Below, piece after piece: positions 1 to 16,161 of a stretch of DNA of 64,000 nt. The stretch spans positions 186,001 to 250,000 of the forward strand of contig NW_026570225.1 of NCBI RefSeq assembly GCF_019649055.1, given 5' to 3'. The translations under genes were made by a program, and so were the position numbers. The DNA comes from Paramacrobiotus metropolitanus (Eukaryota > Tardigrada > Eutardigrada > Parachela > Macrobiotidae). Under the pieces are notes generated by a model. It had not been told where the DNA came from and did not search any database. It saw nothing but the letters and a program-made list of their open reading frames with translations. The stretch's first letter is position 1. Every line of letters begins with the position of its first letter.

Positions 1-43
1 ATAAGCGCATGTGGGAATTTTTGTTCGATTGGTTATTCAACAG

Positions 44-1921
44 GACACGTGGACCGGTATAATATACAATCGGGAATTCATCGTCTATCGTATGGTCAAC
101 CAACTGGTTAGTAGTTATAGAATGGGTTCGATAAATTTAAAATAAAAGCAGTTAATAACAATCTGACTACTGCTTTTGTCATTTTCTTTGCAGCATACTA
201 TTTTCTTTGCGTTTGCAATAATGGTTTCCGTATAATATGGCGTTGATAATTCCCTGGCACCGTTCTTTGTCATTGAAGAATAGATTCACGCACACACGTT
301 ACATATTACACTTAGTCATTTGAATTGACGATTAATTCGTTTTATAGCTCACGTTGGCGCAGTTTCCTCCATCGCTCCGGATTCGATGAACTTATTACTT
401 ATTACATGTGGGGATACAACGGTTAAATTTTGGAATTTCAAATCTGGAGCGTTGCTGGATGTATATGATTGCGGAATTCAGCCTAAATTAATGCGAACGT
501 ACCGCGAAAAGTACGTTTATTAAAATCAGCAAAAGTATTGAACTGCTTCTGGATCGCTGAAATTTTAAACTGCATTGCTCTGATATTCACAGCGCGTTCC
601 TTGCCGTTGCTTTGACTAACTTTGCAATCGTGTTGATGGACATCGAAATTCGAAGAGTCATTCGCACATTTGTTGGTCATAAAGGCGGCGTAACTGATAT
701 GACATTCAGTCCGAATTCTCGTTGGCTGGTCAGTGCAGCACGGGATTGTTCCATCCGGGTGTGGGATCTCAGCACGGCCAGGTGAACGTCTCAGGGAACA
801 ATTTTCCGTATTAGATGGATTTTTAAGTTTTATGGTTTGCAGTATGGTGGACTCCTTTCGCGTGCCGGTTGTATGCGTCAGTTTGACGTTTTCTCCAACC
901 GGCGAATATCTGGCCACGGCCCATCAGGATGATGTGGCGATTTCGTTGTGGACCAATAAATCCGTTTATGCGCCGGTGTTGTTGGCTAGTATGGACCCCC
1001 ATGCCGAGCCGGAGTTGTTGCAGCTGCCTGAGACTTCCCTGGCATCTCGTAAGTGTAAAATCATTTTCACAGATCGTTTGTTATTTTCATTCGCGTGCTG
1101 TACTGTATAGTTCTGGTTCATCAGTTTCTTTCTTTATTTTTAAGTGTTACTGTTGCCGCACTGGAGCCAAGAGAAATTACCTTGGTTGGGTAACCATGTT
1201 AAAATTTTGATGTCGATTATTTGTTGTAGCTTCCGCAGATATACCGGTTGAAGACGAACCGATGCCAGCACAGTTTTCGTCACCTGCACAACTTGTTGAC
1301 CATTTTATCACCCTTTCTCTCCTGCCGGAACATCGATGGAAAAATCTGTCGAAACAAGATATTATACGGGAAAGGAATAAGCCAAAAGAAGCTTTAAAAC
1401 TGCCGGAAAAAGCCCCCTTTTTCCTTCCAACTATTCCCGGTCTAGAAACGACTTTTGCAATCACTTCCACTGAGCAGCAAGCAGATAAAGACGCCGGTGC
1501 GAAGTCTCTGCGGATGTTTGCAGCGTTGTCTCCCTTTGCCGAATCTTTGGAAACGGATGAACAAACGAAAGAGAATGCTCAGAGACCTTTCGATATTCTG
1601 GCCCAGCTGCCGATATCGCAGGTAGAAACGGAAATCAGGAGGTTGTCACCCGAAAACGGCGGGTCTCCGAAAATGATGTTGCGATTTCTGCGATGCTTGG
1701 CGGCAGGCGTAGAAGATGGAAAAAAACAGGAATTGCTGCAGTCGTATTTGGAGTTGTTTATAAAACTCCACAGTTTAGAGTTGAGCGACGGCGTTCATCA
1801 GGAGACCCTCGCCACGGTATCGGAATTGAAGAGAAAGCTTTCTGAATGTGTCGAACGAATAGAAAACCTTGTCGATCAGTCATTAAGTGTTGTTTCCTTT
1901 TTAAAACATGTCGCTCTTTGA
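44..1921 (+). CDS. WDR36: WDR36/UTP21, C-terminal part (small-subunit processome WD-repeat protein; 5' end outside window)
   Basis: Exons 44-106, 348-510, 593-781, 843-1048 and 1230-1921 join in frame and give the last ~436 residues; human WDR36 is ~950, so about half the protein lies to the left. Visible WD repeats include GDTTVKFWNF, GHKGGVTDMTFSPNSRWL and DCSIRVWDL. The last exon is the Utp21 C-terminal domain, recognisable by LSLLPEHRWKNL and KAPFFLPTIPGLE. In other eukaryotes the protein is part of the UTP-B module of the nucleolar SSU processome and is needed for 18S rRNA maturation; that role is inferred from the family. The gene converges on Rpt6 with only 200 bp between stop codons. 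The first in-window acceptor (cag at 41-43) is the least certain boundary. No broken frame seen. Confidence 0.93.
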
Positions 1922-2023
1922 GGTTGACTGCGATTTACGTAGAGCACTTTCGATGTTATTTTATTAAATGACCGACACAATACCACAACCGTTTGGTCGG
2001 TGTCAACAGGGTAGGGACTGGGC

Positions 2024-2029
2024 AATAAA
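2024..2029 (+). promoter_or_regulatory. Polyadenylation signal AATAAA of WDR36
   Basis: A canonical AATAAA lies 103 bp after the WDR36 stop codon and only 93 bp before the end of the convergent Rpt6 coding sequence, so the two 3' UTRs probably abut or overlap. Confidence 0.6.
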
Positions 2030-2121
2030 GAACGTACTGTAATAATTAAGCCGAAACATAAAACGCACAGATTATGTGATCCATGCTTTGAATTTTTAGA
2101 TCATTCGATAAAACAGTTTAT

Positions 2122-5147
<3,026 letters not shown>

Positions 5148-6185
5148 TTTCACGGATATCTGATTCAGAATTCACGATTATGTTGTTATACCTGGATGAA
5201 TGCGAAGCAGAAAATCTGAAATATAAGAACGACAATTCTCTTAAGTGATACTGCAAATTACTTCTAAAAAATTGTTCTCGCAACTGACAAATGGAAAGCC
5301 AAAGCTTTTAAAAAATCACGAAAACAAACGCAAACTTGAAGTTGCAAGTCAAGCAGCAAGTGGAAACAGAAATCGCCGAGTAATGCTGTTCGTAGTAGTA
5401 TAGACGACATTTGAGGTTTGCGATACGCTTGCTTGATGTTCCAAGCTACATTTCTATGGCAACCGCTCAGAGACCTCGCTTTTATACTGGCGGTATCTTC
5501 CTTATCTATAAGCTCGTAACGCTACCAAAAAACTGAGCGGTTTAAAGCGGCGTGCATTTTTAAGCATGGGTTGGTGAGCGACATTTACGGGTTTTCACTT
5601 TTCACCGTTGGCAGGTTATCGAGGATCCTGGATTTATAAGATCTTTTCCGCAAGTGAAGTTTTCGATATCATTTCCTGTGAGTTGATACAGTTCCCTCCT
5701 TTCTGTAAGTTTGTGGCGGGAAGATCCACACTTCATCTACAGGCAACGTACGATATTTGTCGAGCTTGACGAGTGCAAGACGCTTGACTGTTTGAACTTA
5801 GAATGCAGTTCTCTTCGGGGTTTTTCTTGGTAGTTGAACGTCAGCGCAGACTTCCCATACCTGTTAATTCAATTTCCTTGTGATTCTGCCAGTCTCAGAC
5901 TTCGTTGGATCGTATATTCTTAATTTTTGTGACAAAACACAGTACTTGTTAGTCTTGCCGAAAGACCAGAATCATGGCGGTAACCGTAACACCGTAAAAT
6001 ATAAATTATAATTATTATTTACAATCTGAATCAGCGCTACAGGCGTTTCCTGTCGCTGCGAGCTTTAGTTTGTACAAAACTTTTTCGTAATTACAGACGG
6101 AACAGTACCTTCCTTAAAGTATTTTATCGCGATACCATTCATACCAATTCACCATCAGTCAAAGCAGATCATTGGTTTCAGAAAA
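5148..6185. promoter_or_regulatory. Divergent intergenic region between PSMC5 and ALYREF
   Basis: This stretch of about 1.04 kb lies between the start codons of two housekeeping genes transcribed away from each other, so it must hold both promoters and 5' UTRs. I see no convincing ORF, TATA box at a useful distance or repeat in it. A bidirectional promoter is an inference from gene orientation only. Confidence 0.4.
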
Positions 6186-7826
6186 ATGGCCGATGTTTCG
6201 TTGGACGATTACATCAAGAGCAAGCACATCGGTCGGGGCGACAAGGGACGTGGTGGCGCCCGCGGCCGAACGTCAGCGCGCGGCTCAACTGGCGGTGGCC
6301 GCGGTGGATTTCGGCGCCAGGGCGGTTTCCATTCCGATATCACGAAGAATATCGCTCCTCGCAAGCAACCAGTCTTTGTAAGTAGGGGAAATCTTATTCG
6401 ACAGCGCTGTTGTGCTGGCAGTTTTGCAGGCTAATTGAATTGCGACTTGTCATAATTTTGTGTCTGGTTTCACTTTGTAGCTAAACCGGAACAATTCGGG
6501 TATCCAGAACCGCTGGCAGCATGATCTTTTTGGATCCGGAGCCCCGGGTATCGCTGGGCTGATGACTGCCTTCAGCAATCCGACGGATGGTGGATACGGC
6601 ACCAAACTGCTCATTTCCAATCTGGATTTTGCAGTAACCGAGACTGATTTGCGGGTACGTGCATTGCTATTAGTCTATTACATCGTTCTGCAAAAACTTC
6701 GATTTTGTGATATGCATTTGTGTTTTGTCAAATAAGTCACTTATTTGTTACGCTTATACTGCCAAAAACCATAATAGTATGATGTGCCGAAAGTCCAAAA
6801 CACTTGTTAAAATTTTTGTTCTTCGATGGCCATTATTCTGCTGGTTACGTTTGAATTATTGCAGCTCCTCCGTGTTACTCTGTGTGGAAGCTGTAATCTA
6901 ACGTGTGCATTCTGTGTTTAGGAATTGTTTGGTGAGTTAGGCACCGTGAAGAAGGTATCCATCCACTGTGACCGAAACGGCGCGTCACTAGGCTCGGCGG
7001 AAGTGATTTATCAGCGAGCAGGCGATGCCGTCAATGCTTTGCAAAAATATAATGGGATTCCGCTTGATGGTTTGTGAATTTTCACTCTGTACCCGGAAAA
7101 TTCTATTTCAATAGTTTATGGGGTAGGATTGGTAGGATTATCGTGTTATCTGTTTCTTTAGGTCGCATAATGGAAATTCAGCTGATTGGTGGGAACCAGC
7201 CAAATGTTCGTGGTGGTAATTTCATGGGTGCACAATCGCGTCTTGGCATACCTGCCAGGCGCGCCTGGGCAGATGCCCCTTATGCTCGCCCTCGCGGTGG
7301 ACGGTAAGGTGAAATATTGTCAGTGATATTAATATTAGTGATGCTCGTAATAACACTTCAGATCCGTTATGAAGCGCATTTGCTTTCAGAAAATTACTGT
7401 AGTGTCGAGGGTGATGATAGAACATAGAACTATGTTGTAGTGGCTTCGCTAGAGGAGGCTTTGCTAGAGGCGGCACGCGAGGCGGATTCCAGAAGCGACC
7501 TGAAAAGCAGCAGCTCACCCAGGAACAGCTTGACATGGAGCTGGATAACTACCAGAATGTAAGGAGACCTTTTTAAAAATTGTTTCAGATTGATTGTGTA
7601 GCTGAATCAAGTGACAACTGACAGCATGTACTCAACGTGGTTGGCAGTTGTTAGCCAACAACATGATGTTAGCCACATGATGCAGCAACAATTTGACAAT
7701 TAAGGTGAAATTGTCAAATTTTTGATTGGCGAGTGCGCATCTGCCTGTATTACGTACGTGTACTGAAAGAACTGATGACAGTCTTGTGAGCTAATGTTTT
7801 TTTTTATTGATTTTCAGGAATCTTAA
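6186..7826 (+). CDS. ALYREF: THO/TREX mRNA export adaptor ALYREF (Aly/REF, THOC4)
   Basis: Exons 6186-6377, 6481-6654, 6922-7069, 7162-7303, 7441-7558 and 7818-7826 join to 783 nt, 260 residues, typical for the family. An N-terminal UAP56-binding-like start (MADVSLDDYIKSK) is followed by an RGG-rich segment (~20-55), one RRM (about 105-180, RNP2-like KLLISNLDF), a second RGG tract and the C-terminal UAP56-binding motif QLDMELDNYQ. ALYREF bridges the helicase UAP56/DDX39B, mRNA and the NXF1 export receptor in the nucleus. The last coding exon is only 9 nt (Glu-Ser-stop) after a 259 bp intron. If that intron were retained, translation would stop soon after NYQN, so the 3' end does little to the protein. 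The frame closes through all five introns. Confidence 0.95.
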
Positions 7827-9009
7827 TTGATCTTCTTCACGGTTAGCGCTGGCATTCGATTGGTATTTAACCTTCTTTCGTCATCGTTACCAGTGGCACG
7901 GGAATCCCAAAAGCCCGCCCGAGAACAATTCGCACCTTTGCTTTTCGGTTGGGGATTGTTGCTGCACCTTTGTGTTATTAGGTTTCATAGTGTTAAGGAC
8001 GTTCCTCGTTTTAGTTAAATAATCATTTCTTTTACGGAATGGTGTATTCACTGTTGCGAAACTTTTGGATCTCTTGTTTTCGTTTGCCAGGTTTTGCGAG
8101 AAGCGTTTTTTCAGGTTTCTGAGTTTGAAATTCGCGCATTCATGGACGGCCCTAACAGTGTATACTTCGGATACTTCGGTTGATGTTGTATTCACTGGTC
8201 AGTGCAAGTTTGTGTTCAGTCGATGAGAAAGTGTCTGTTGGTAATGTAAGTATAACTTGGCACTGCGCAGTGGCAGTTGAAATTTGCGAAAGGATGAAAT
8301 CATGAAGCATCAATGTGTGTTGCATTGTTATTGTTGATGGGAAGCTGGAATAAAACCAACTCGCATACAAATTTGATGTACGCATTATTTTGGAAAACTT
8401 TTTGAGAAGATATCAATCACTCATCTAGTGCCACAGAATTCAAGGGAGGATGAAAAATACTCGTGTACAACTAAAACACAATCGAAGTAATTATTTTCAT
8501 TGTTAAAAACTCGCACAATCATTATGAGTAGTTGATTCGGGGTAGATTTAGAAATTAACATGCTTTCTAATTTTTATTTACGCGCTTTCTATTAACGTGC
8601 TTCCTATTTTCTTCTGCTTTCTATTTCTTTCTTTTTATTTTTTTTGAAACCGGTGCTTTCTATTCCGAGTACGTAAGTATTTATTTACCCCAGTTGATCT
8701 GTGTAGCTTTAGCAGCATATGTCGCTCTTACAACACTTCCTATGCTACTGTACCAGTACCATGGGAAATTAGAAATGCGTTGCCGTGCATCAGCAAATCG
8801 AAATTTCGACTCGCATTTCGTTACGTCTTCATAATTTTGAACAAGCATTTAGTGCCATTTACAAAGCTGTTAAACAGTATATCGACTTATTCTACTGTAA
8901 TCGTTCCTAATGTACTGTGAGATATAAATTTTAGCGCAACCTACGCGCAATTTTAGCGCAACTTAGCGCGCTTAGAGGTTAAAAGCAGGTCGCCGTACAG
9001 GAGTCCACA
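7827..9009. other. Intergenic region ALYREF-RNPS1, no gene seen
   Basis: About 1.2 kb that should contain the ALYREF 3' UTR and the RNPS1 promoter and 5' UTR. Open stretches of 60-100 codons on both strands have no recognisable motif, no supporting splice structure and AT-rich composition. T-rich blocks near 8580-8650 look like ordinary low-complexity DNA. Confidence 0.5.
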
Positions 9010-10778
9010 ATGGTCGAAGTTATCTCGAACGGAGGCGCAGCAGCGCCAGCTCGGAAACGCTCGAGTTCCTCGAGCAGTTCGTCCAGCGACGAGGAGGACA
9101 AACGACGACGGCAGCGTCCAGTTAACAAAAAACGCAGGTTCGTTGTCAAGTAAATATGATGAGAGAGATGATTCGTAGCTAGCTAAACGGATGATTATCA
9201 TGGTATTGGAAGATTAATACGGATGACGGCCACAAATGACATCGCTCAGTGACTGATTCTTCTTGCGGAATTTGCCTTCAGCTTCATGCACTGATTGCAT
9301 TCATCTGTCATGTAACGACTGGCGCTTGGTATTTGATTTGATTTTGTTGTGTTGATTGATTTTCTAAATATCTTCAGATTGTATCATAATTTGTATTTGA
9401 CGAGTAATCCTGAGTACATTTATGAAGAACAGAGTATCTGGCTTGTCAAATATCATTCTCACTGCCATTGCTTGTTTTTCACAGCTATGATATTCTATTC
9501 GATTCTATTGAATTCCCAATTAGATTCTCCTGATCAGGCATTTGGTATGTTATGTTATTTATTTGCGGGTGGTTGTTTGGTGTGTCGGAGAGATCAGTTG
9601 ACCGACCACTTTCGCAACACAGACTGCCAAAATCGACAACTGTCAGTGCGCTTATATTTGCGTTTCCATGTAGTGCTTCGCCGTCTGCGAAACGGAAGGA
9701 TTCAGGCCGACGCTCTCGCTCCTCCTCGTCGTCCTCCTCCAGTTCCGGCTCGTCCTCTTCGTCGTCCAGCAGTTCGAGTTCTAGTGCGCGATCGCGAACG
9801 AAGCGGCGCAAAAGCAGCTCGTCGTCCAGCAGCAGCAGTTCTGAGTCGTCGCGAGCGCCGTCCAAATCCAAGCCAGTCAAGACCAAATCACCGCCGCCCG
9901 CCAAGCGCCGCTCTCCCTCGCCGCCCAAAGCGGAGACTCCGCTGGCGAAGCGGAAGATCTATGTGGCTAAGTTGTCGCAGAATGTGACGCGAGAAGCGCT
10001 GCGCGATGCATTCAGCTCCTATGGCAAGGTAAGCAACACATTTCTCTTCTCTGTTCTTTCGTGATTCGCTGATAACTATTGCCCTTTCCTCTTTCGCTAA
10101 AATGAATATATTGTAGATAAATATGGGTTTTAGCATTCCCCTTAATTACGTACTCTTGAGTTGGACATTTCAAAAAGAATTGTGGTAACGGTGGATGTAT
10201 TTTATTTTTAAATTTGGGAGTATTAATTAAGTATGTAGATGGCTATTGCCTATTAAAGTAAATTGATATATTGCCGGCGTTCGGTATAAACCAGCCTTCG
10301 TGCGCTAACTCACTGGGTTCCTGTAGTTGAAGAGTAAAGTGATGTGAATGATAATAATGGCTGTTGTGTGGTTTTGTAGGTGGTATCGATTGACATTCCT
10401 CCCGATCGTCAGAATCCCGTACTGCACCGCAGTTTCGCTTACGTGGAGTTCGAAACCCCCGATGCGTGCCGTGCCGCTATTGAGGGAATGCACAGGTGCA
10501 CGATGGATGGGAAGGAGATCAGCGTGAGTGAGATGGACGAGAATCTAGCCGGTATGGGAAATAACCGCCGCACCGGTGGCGGTGGAGGTGGTTACCGCGG
10601 CGGAGATCGACGCCGTAGTCCGCTGCGTCGACGAAGTCGCTCACCGCCGCGCAAAATGCGTAGCCGTTCCCGATCACCGCGACGCCGCAGTCCGGTGCGG
10701 GAACGCGAACGCCGGGATCGAAATCCCGTTCCACGGAATCGATATCGTCGAGGCCGGAGTAGCTCGAGCAGTGATTGA
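9010..10778 (+). CDS. RNPS1: RNPS1, serine/arginine-rich RRM protein of the exon junction complex/ASAP
   Basis: Exons 9010-9137, 9674-10028 and 10380-10778 join to 882 nt, 293 residues. After MVEVISNGGA comes a serine tract with an acidic patch (SSDEEDKRRR), then a long poly-Ser/RS region (~45-105), a KSPPPAKRRSPSPP linker and a single RRM at about 136-213. RNP motifs KIYVAKLSQNVT and SFAYVEFE match RNPS1 better than classical SR proteins. The tail is Gly-rich and then RS/RD-rich (RRSPVRERERR). RNPS1 joins Acinus and SAP18 in ASAP and works in splicing regulation and nonsense-mediated decay. The poly-Ser stretch is built of TCG/TCC/AGC/AGT codons and its reverse strand is also open, which is a shadow. 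It sits directly after ALYREF on the same strand. Confidence 0.93.
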
Positions 10779-11851
10779 GCTGGAGTGGAAATGGTATTTA
10801 CGGACGGCAGTTATTTGGTTCATTATTGTATCGTATTTCGACTTGGCTCTCATCCGCTCTCTGTCACTTGCTTCTTTACGTTATGGTTGTGTAATCTTTA
10901 TGCATGTATTTCGTATTTATTTGTTTGCTATTTAAGGTTTGGTGGTTAAAAAGCTTAGTGTCGTCATATATGGTTGCAACCGTTGTGACTTACTTGTCGG
11001 TGCTAATTGTGAGTACAGTACGCTCATTGTGGGCTGACTTGTTAAGGATTGCTTTTGCTTGTCCGACCTGACTAAGTATTATAACGACCTAGAAGTATCA
11101 GACATCACTGGAAGCCCAGAATTAACTATTAAATTACAAGTGACGTGTATACATGACCGTGCGCGTTTCACAGGATCGTTTTATTTATGTTTTACTGTAT
11201 TTGTTTCAAGTATCGACGAATGAATGGAGATGTATATTAGCCGGCAGGTTTTCAGGTTTTTGAGTTTTTTACATGGCTATAATACTGCAGCGGCGTACCA
11301 CTGGGCTGTGTACAGCATACAGCTTTATTGCATACAATATGGCTACGTAACGTGTTTCAGTAACTGTCACAGGCCATCCTATGATCATTCCAATTTCCAA
11401 TTAACTGTCGCTTTCTAGCGGTATTGCTGAATTATTTGTTTTGAACTATCAGTTTTCACACCAAGTATAAAGAAAATCGATCTATAACAGATTGACCGGC
11501 GACCGCCGCGGTGGACCATGGACAGACAAAAATCGAAAAATTGACCACCAGTTTATTACTATCGCCTTCGATATTCTGTCGTTTCTGCGTCACGGGTACA
11601 GTGCTCGTACATCAATTAAGACACACTACTGAATCCCAGGCAACTAACAGTTAACTGTCCGGGAATGAGTATACCGCGGACAGTTTAAATCACACAATAA
11701 TATGAAATAGTGCACGAAAACCAGGAACGAGTAACCGCAAACTGAGAGTCTCCATTCAAACTGGATTTGCAGATTAAAGAAGCACCAAATCACATTCTCC
11801 GCCAAACCAAAACTGCCGTAGGAAACCATAAAAGTTCACTTCCGCTAAGCA
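10779..11851. other. Convergent intergenic region RNPS1-ABCB8, no gene seen
   Basis: About 1.07 kb of 3' flanking DNA between two convergent genes. Short open frames (60-70 codons) show no recognisable motif. I found no RNA gene or clear repeat in it. Confidence 0.5.
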
Positions 11852-14800
11852 CTAGCCATTATTTCGATCACTGTTGTCACCGGTTTCTGATGTGGACTGA
11901 TGTTGCACAAACTGCCAGTACAATCCTTTTTTCTTCATCAAACTGCGATGATCGCCCAATTCCGCGATTTGTCCATTGACGATCAACGCAATGGCATCGG
12001 CGTTCTGGATCGTGCTCAAACGGTGAGCGATGACCAAAACTGTCCGACCTAAACAACCGAAACACGGTGCTAGTTGCGCTATCCTCAAAGTCAGTTCAAG
12101 TGTTAAAGCAACGACAAGGTAAAATCAATTAAGGCGAGTTTGGCACTAAACGCAACAAAGCTGTAGCACATCCCCAGAAATCAGTACGAACCTTTAACTG
12201 CTCTGTCCAAGGCTTCTTGTACGAGCTTTTCGGATTCCGAATCAAGAGCACTGAGAAAACAAATAGCTATGCAATTATCATCAATGTGAAAGACATTTAG
12301 GCACGGCAAACCTGGTAGCTTCATCCAGAATCAATATAGACGGATTTTTCAATAAAGCCCGGGCTATCGCAATCCTCTGCTTCTGTCCCCCAGAAACAGT
12401 AACACCTCTTTCCCCTAAACACAGCAAAGCAATAAGTAATCATAGCTTATAGGGATTCGCTCGGTATTGTGTATGTTCTTACACGTGAAACGTGTCGTTC
12501 AATACCAGCTGTTCAATCATTCTCCCATAAATGCCAATTCAATTAATTTAATTTCTTCAATTAATTTTTGATTTCTACCACCTTAACCACTATTCGAAAT
12601 AGACCTTAAAGTTTTAGCGGTACGATTACATAAGAAAATTTAAGGTCACACATACACACCTAAAATGGTTTGGTAACCTTTCGGAAACTTTGTGATAAAG
12701 CCATCAGCATTTGCTGCTTTGCTGGCTTCGTAAACCTGAAAAAAGTAAGAAACGTAATAAAGCGGTTGTGAATTTTTTTCATGAATTTCGAGCACCTCAG
12801 CATCAGTGGCATCAGGTCGGCCATAACGAATATTCTCAATAATACTGGTGGCGAACAACGTTGGTTCCTGACTGATGTAACCGATAACACGGCCCCGTAA
12901 CCACGATGGATCAAGAAGGCGAATGTCTGTTTCATCCAGTGTAATCTTGCCGTATACCGGGTCATAAAATCGCTCCAATAAGGCTGCTACAGTTGATTTA
13001 CCTACATGAAAACACTGCACGGTCAATCCAAGCCCTTCAGCCTTATTGCGAAATAAACAATTTTGAGAATACAAACTGCGGAAAAAGACACACAAACCGA
13101 ACGAATATACGACGAAAGAACACACCTGATCCGCTAGGTCCGCACAGCGCTACAACTTTTCCAGCGGGAATCCGTAGATTCAGACTCTTCAACACCGGAT
13201 GGTCCGGTCGGGTGGGATAAGCAAAACTGACTCCGTGAAAACTGACAGTGCCGTCTAAGGAATGATAGGGTATTCGCTTCCCTCCCTGGTGTTCCATGAG
13301 AGGCTCAAGCTTGATGAACTGAACCAGATACGAAAAAGTGAAAATCAATCGATCAAAATCAAATAATATTTTAACTTTAGCATTACTTCGAAAACGCGTG
13401 CCCCGGCAGCCATTCCCGCAACCGCTTGTCCAAACAGCATGGAAAATGTTGCCAACGATCTACATGTACACAAGGTTCATTATCAAGTTGACTGCATTTA
13501 CTGATAAATATCACAAGACCAAGATTTTGCCAAGCGCAATTCGCCAGTGCCGATGCTCTTAGAATCTCATGGTTTCTTAGTTTCGGCCCAGATGGAATCA
13601 CTGAGCTTACTTTTGAATAGTTTGTGATGTAACGAGGAAAGACATCAAATCTCCGGCTTGCATTTTGTTTTCGGCCATCAGATTCCCACCAAAATAAATA
13701 ACACCCAGGACTGCAGCATTGAACGCTAGATTGGACAGTCCTTGAAATAACCCAATGCCCATTCCGAGATATTGGTTTAGATATTGCGAGCGTTTCACTT
13801 CGTCATGGTACAAATGCATTTCCGTGTCTTCGGCGGCAAAACTCCGCACGGTTCGAATATTGCTGATTGCTTCATCGGCCACATCCGTGGCATGTGCGAC
13901 CTTTGGTTAAACAAACAATTTACACCATGAAGAAAAGGCCGCTCTCATTAATGTTAACTGTCAGTTACTGGTTAACTAACTGAAATATTTTTTAACCAGG
14001 ATGAGATCTGCAAAAACTGTTTCACAAATTAAAACATTTCACAAATTAATAAATACACCCAAAAGTGTTAGAAATTGCTAATAAATCGATAACAATCGTG
14101 AAAATTTCCTGTAACCTTCAGTTGCTTATTTTGACCAAAATGTCGCTAGTATCAGTAGTACGATTATAAATTACAATCTATTCAGAGCAAAATCAATAAG
14201 TAACTGTCCAAAGTTCCCACAGTAAATACGGATATTTTCTCGGGTTCGCAGGTCTGCTATTGCCGACCTGATGTGAAAAAAGCGAAACTGACGCATCAGA
14301 AGACAGAACCACAAAGTAACGCCTACTTACCTGAGCTTGAGCTTTGCGAGACAGTTGACGCAACTTGGACGCCAACAATGCACCTATTCCAGCCATCGAC
14401 GGCAAACCCAGCATCAGCATGAGCGTCATGTTGGGCGAAATCCAGTACAACGAAATTCCGCAACCAATCGTCTGCACATCAGCATAGGGATGCCGCACAG
14501 TTAAACAATTATGCGAAAGGTAAGAGCGAATTTCGGCTACCTGAACAAGTGTACGAAATCCATTAACAAAACAGTGCTTGAAATTGCTTTTAAAATCCTG
14601 CACATCAATGGCCAGCCGGCTGACTAGTTCTCCTGTTTTGTGGGCATCGAAGAAAGCGATGTCCTGCTTGATGAGACCAGCGAATAATGCCAACCGCAAA
14701 CGAGCTGCTAAACGCTCGCCGGCAGCAGCCAGCAGGGAAATATTCACAAACGTGAGACCTGCCTACAAAACACATATTCAGATTCCTATTTCATAACCGC

Positions 14801-15942
14801 AAACTACAAGCACCCCATAAACGATAAATTAATCATCTGCATCCACATTCGAAAAAATGCGGCTTCTCTAAAAACGCGAGCCAACCTGAACACTCAGGAC
14901 CAAATCAAACCGGCAAAATACATTAAAACATTACACGTACAGAGGTGCTCACATCATTTTTCTTTTCATAGTGAAAATTGCAAAATGGAATCGTGTAAAA
15001 CATCAGCTCACAAATAATTAATATACAGCAAAACAAAAGGCAAATCCATTAAACGGGCCGCGGAAATTCTATGTTACAATTTAGGAACCACAGCTAAAAC
15101 AGATTCAATGATACAAAAATAAGGCAGAAATTGGAGGTGCGTATAAATAAATAAAAAATGCCTAACGCTAACAGCCAAGAATTCTTTGCAAATTCAGGCA
15201 GTTAGAACACGAACTGAAAATAACTGGTTTCGTTACTCACGTGTAGGAAGTATATTAGACACAATTTCGTCACTGGATCTTTAACCAGGCTAAAGTAGTC
15301 CGTTTGCTTGTTGGGTACAACTTGCGCAACCACATTAACCAGTTTCCCTAAAAGAAGCGGAATCTCCGTGTTGATCAGCGCCAAACACACCGAGCACTGC
15401 AAACAGAAAATCCAGCTTTAATAAAAATTTTTAGTGTACTGTAAATTTAAGGAAACACAGCGTACAACAATGGCACCCAGAAGGATGAGCAGATCGGGTT
15501 GCAGAAAACGGAAAAACATTTTCCAGTCGAACTCCGGCTCTGCGTGCTTCGTAATCTGCTGCCGGGCGTCCTTAAAGGCTTGCACGCGATTCTTGGTCCG
15601 CGCTTTAAGGTTCTGACACACAGCCTGCTTCGCGCGAAGCAGAAACAGTACGGGGATTCCCGCGCTGATCTCCAGGAAGCGGGCTGACGGAGCAGTCCTG
15701 ATGTCGCCATTCCGTACGATCACCCGCCGAATACTGCGCCACAGTCCTCCCACAGTGTAAGCCCGCTGCGTTCCTGCGGATAACGTGTGAATGCGTGTCG
15801 CGCAACGTGGGAAAAAGATGCGCAAGGAATTCACACGGATGATTAGCGCGCCGTGATTAAACGGGCGGTGAAAATGTATATGCACTGGAAAAGAGTGAAA
15901 CATCGTTCCGCAATGCTGCGGATATACGGTTGATGCACACAC
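11852..15942 (-). CDS. ABCB8: Mitochondrial ATP-binding cassette half-transporter ABCB8
   Basis: Twelve exons (minus): 15466-15942, 15241-15396, 14541-14762, 14331-14471, 13611-13900, 13387-13459, 13126-13318, 12796-13001, 12660-12735, 12312-12414, 12192-12250, 11852-12048; 2,193 nt, 730 residues (human ~735). A second in-frame ATG at 15903 ([13 protein letters not shown]) may be the true start; what follows is Arg-rich and aromatic as in a mitochondrial targeting peptide. The transmembrane domain carries [20 protein letters not shown] and [17 protein letters not shown], both ABCB8-like. The nucleotide-binding domain has Walker A CGPSGSGKST, Q-loop SQEPTLF, signature VSGGQKQR (Val in place of the usual Leu), Walker B ILILDEAT and H-loop IAHRLST. 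As a half transporter it should dimerise in the inner membrane; ABCB8 is linked to mitochondrial iron handling and the mitoKATP complex. The donor after 12796 (gtgctc) is non-consensus but fits phase and alignment. Confidence 0.93.
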
Positions 15943-16125
15943 AACAAAACTCAGAGGTATGGGAACGAATTAAAAAATATTATAAATAAATTGTAAGAAT
16001 ATTTAAGTTAGTTAAGTATACAAGTCCTGGCAATAACAACCGCAGTACACTCCATACAAAACGTTTGTAACTATTATAAAGTAACAAAAATATTAATATA
16101 ATTATTATTATTATCATTAAGGGAG

Positions 16126-16148
16126 TGCACAATATGTAATATTGTGCA
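16126..16148. repeat. Short perfect hairpin, 10 bp arms
   Basis: TGCACAATAT, then GTA, then ATATTGTGCA. It lies just left of the large foldback element and may be part of its flank or an independent palindrome. Confidence 0.5.
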
Positions 16149-16161
16149 GAAGTGGCGTCTT

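Noticed and set aside
9485-9928. 147-codon acidic Leu/Glu/Asp-rich frame antisense to RNPS1
   Set aside because: Low-complexity reverse complement of the poly-Ser/RS region.
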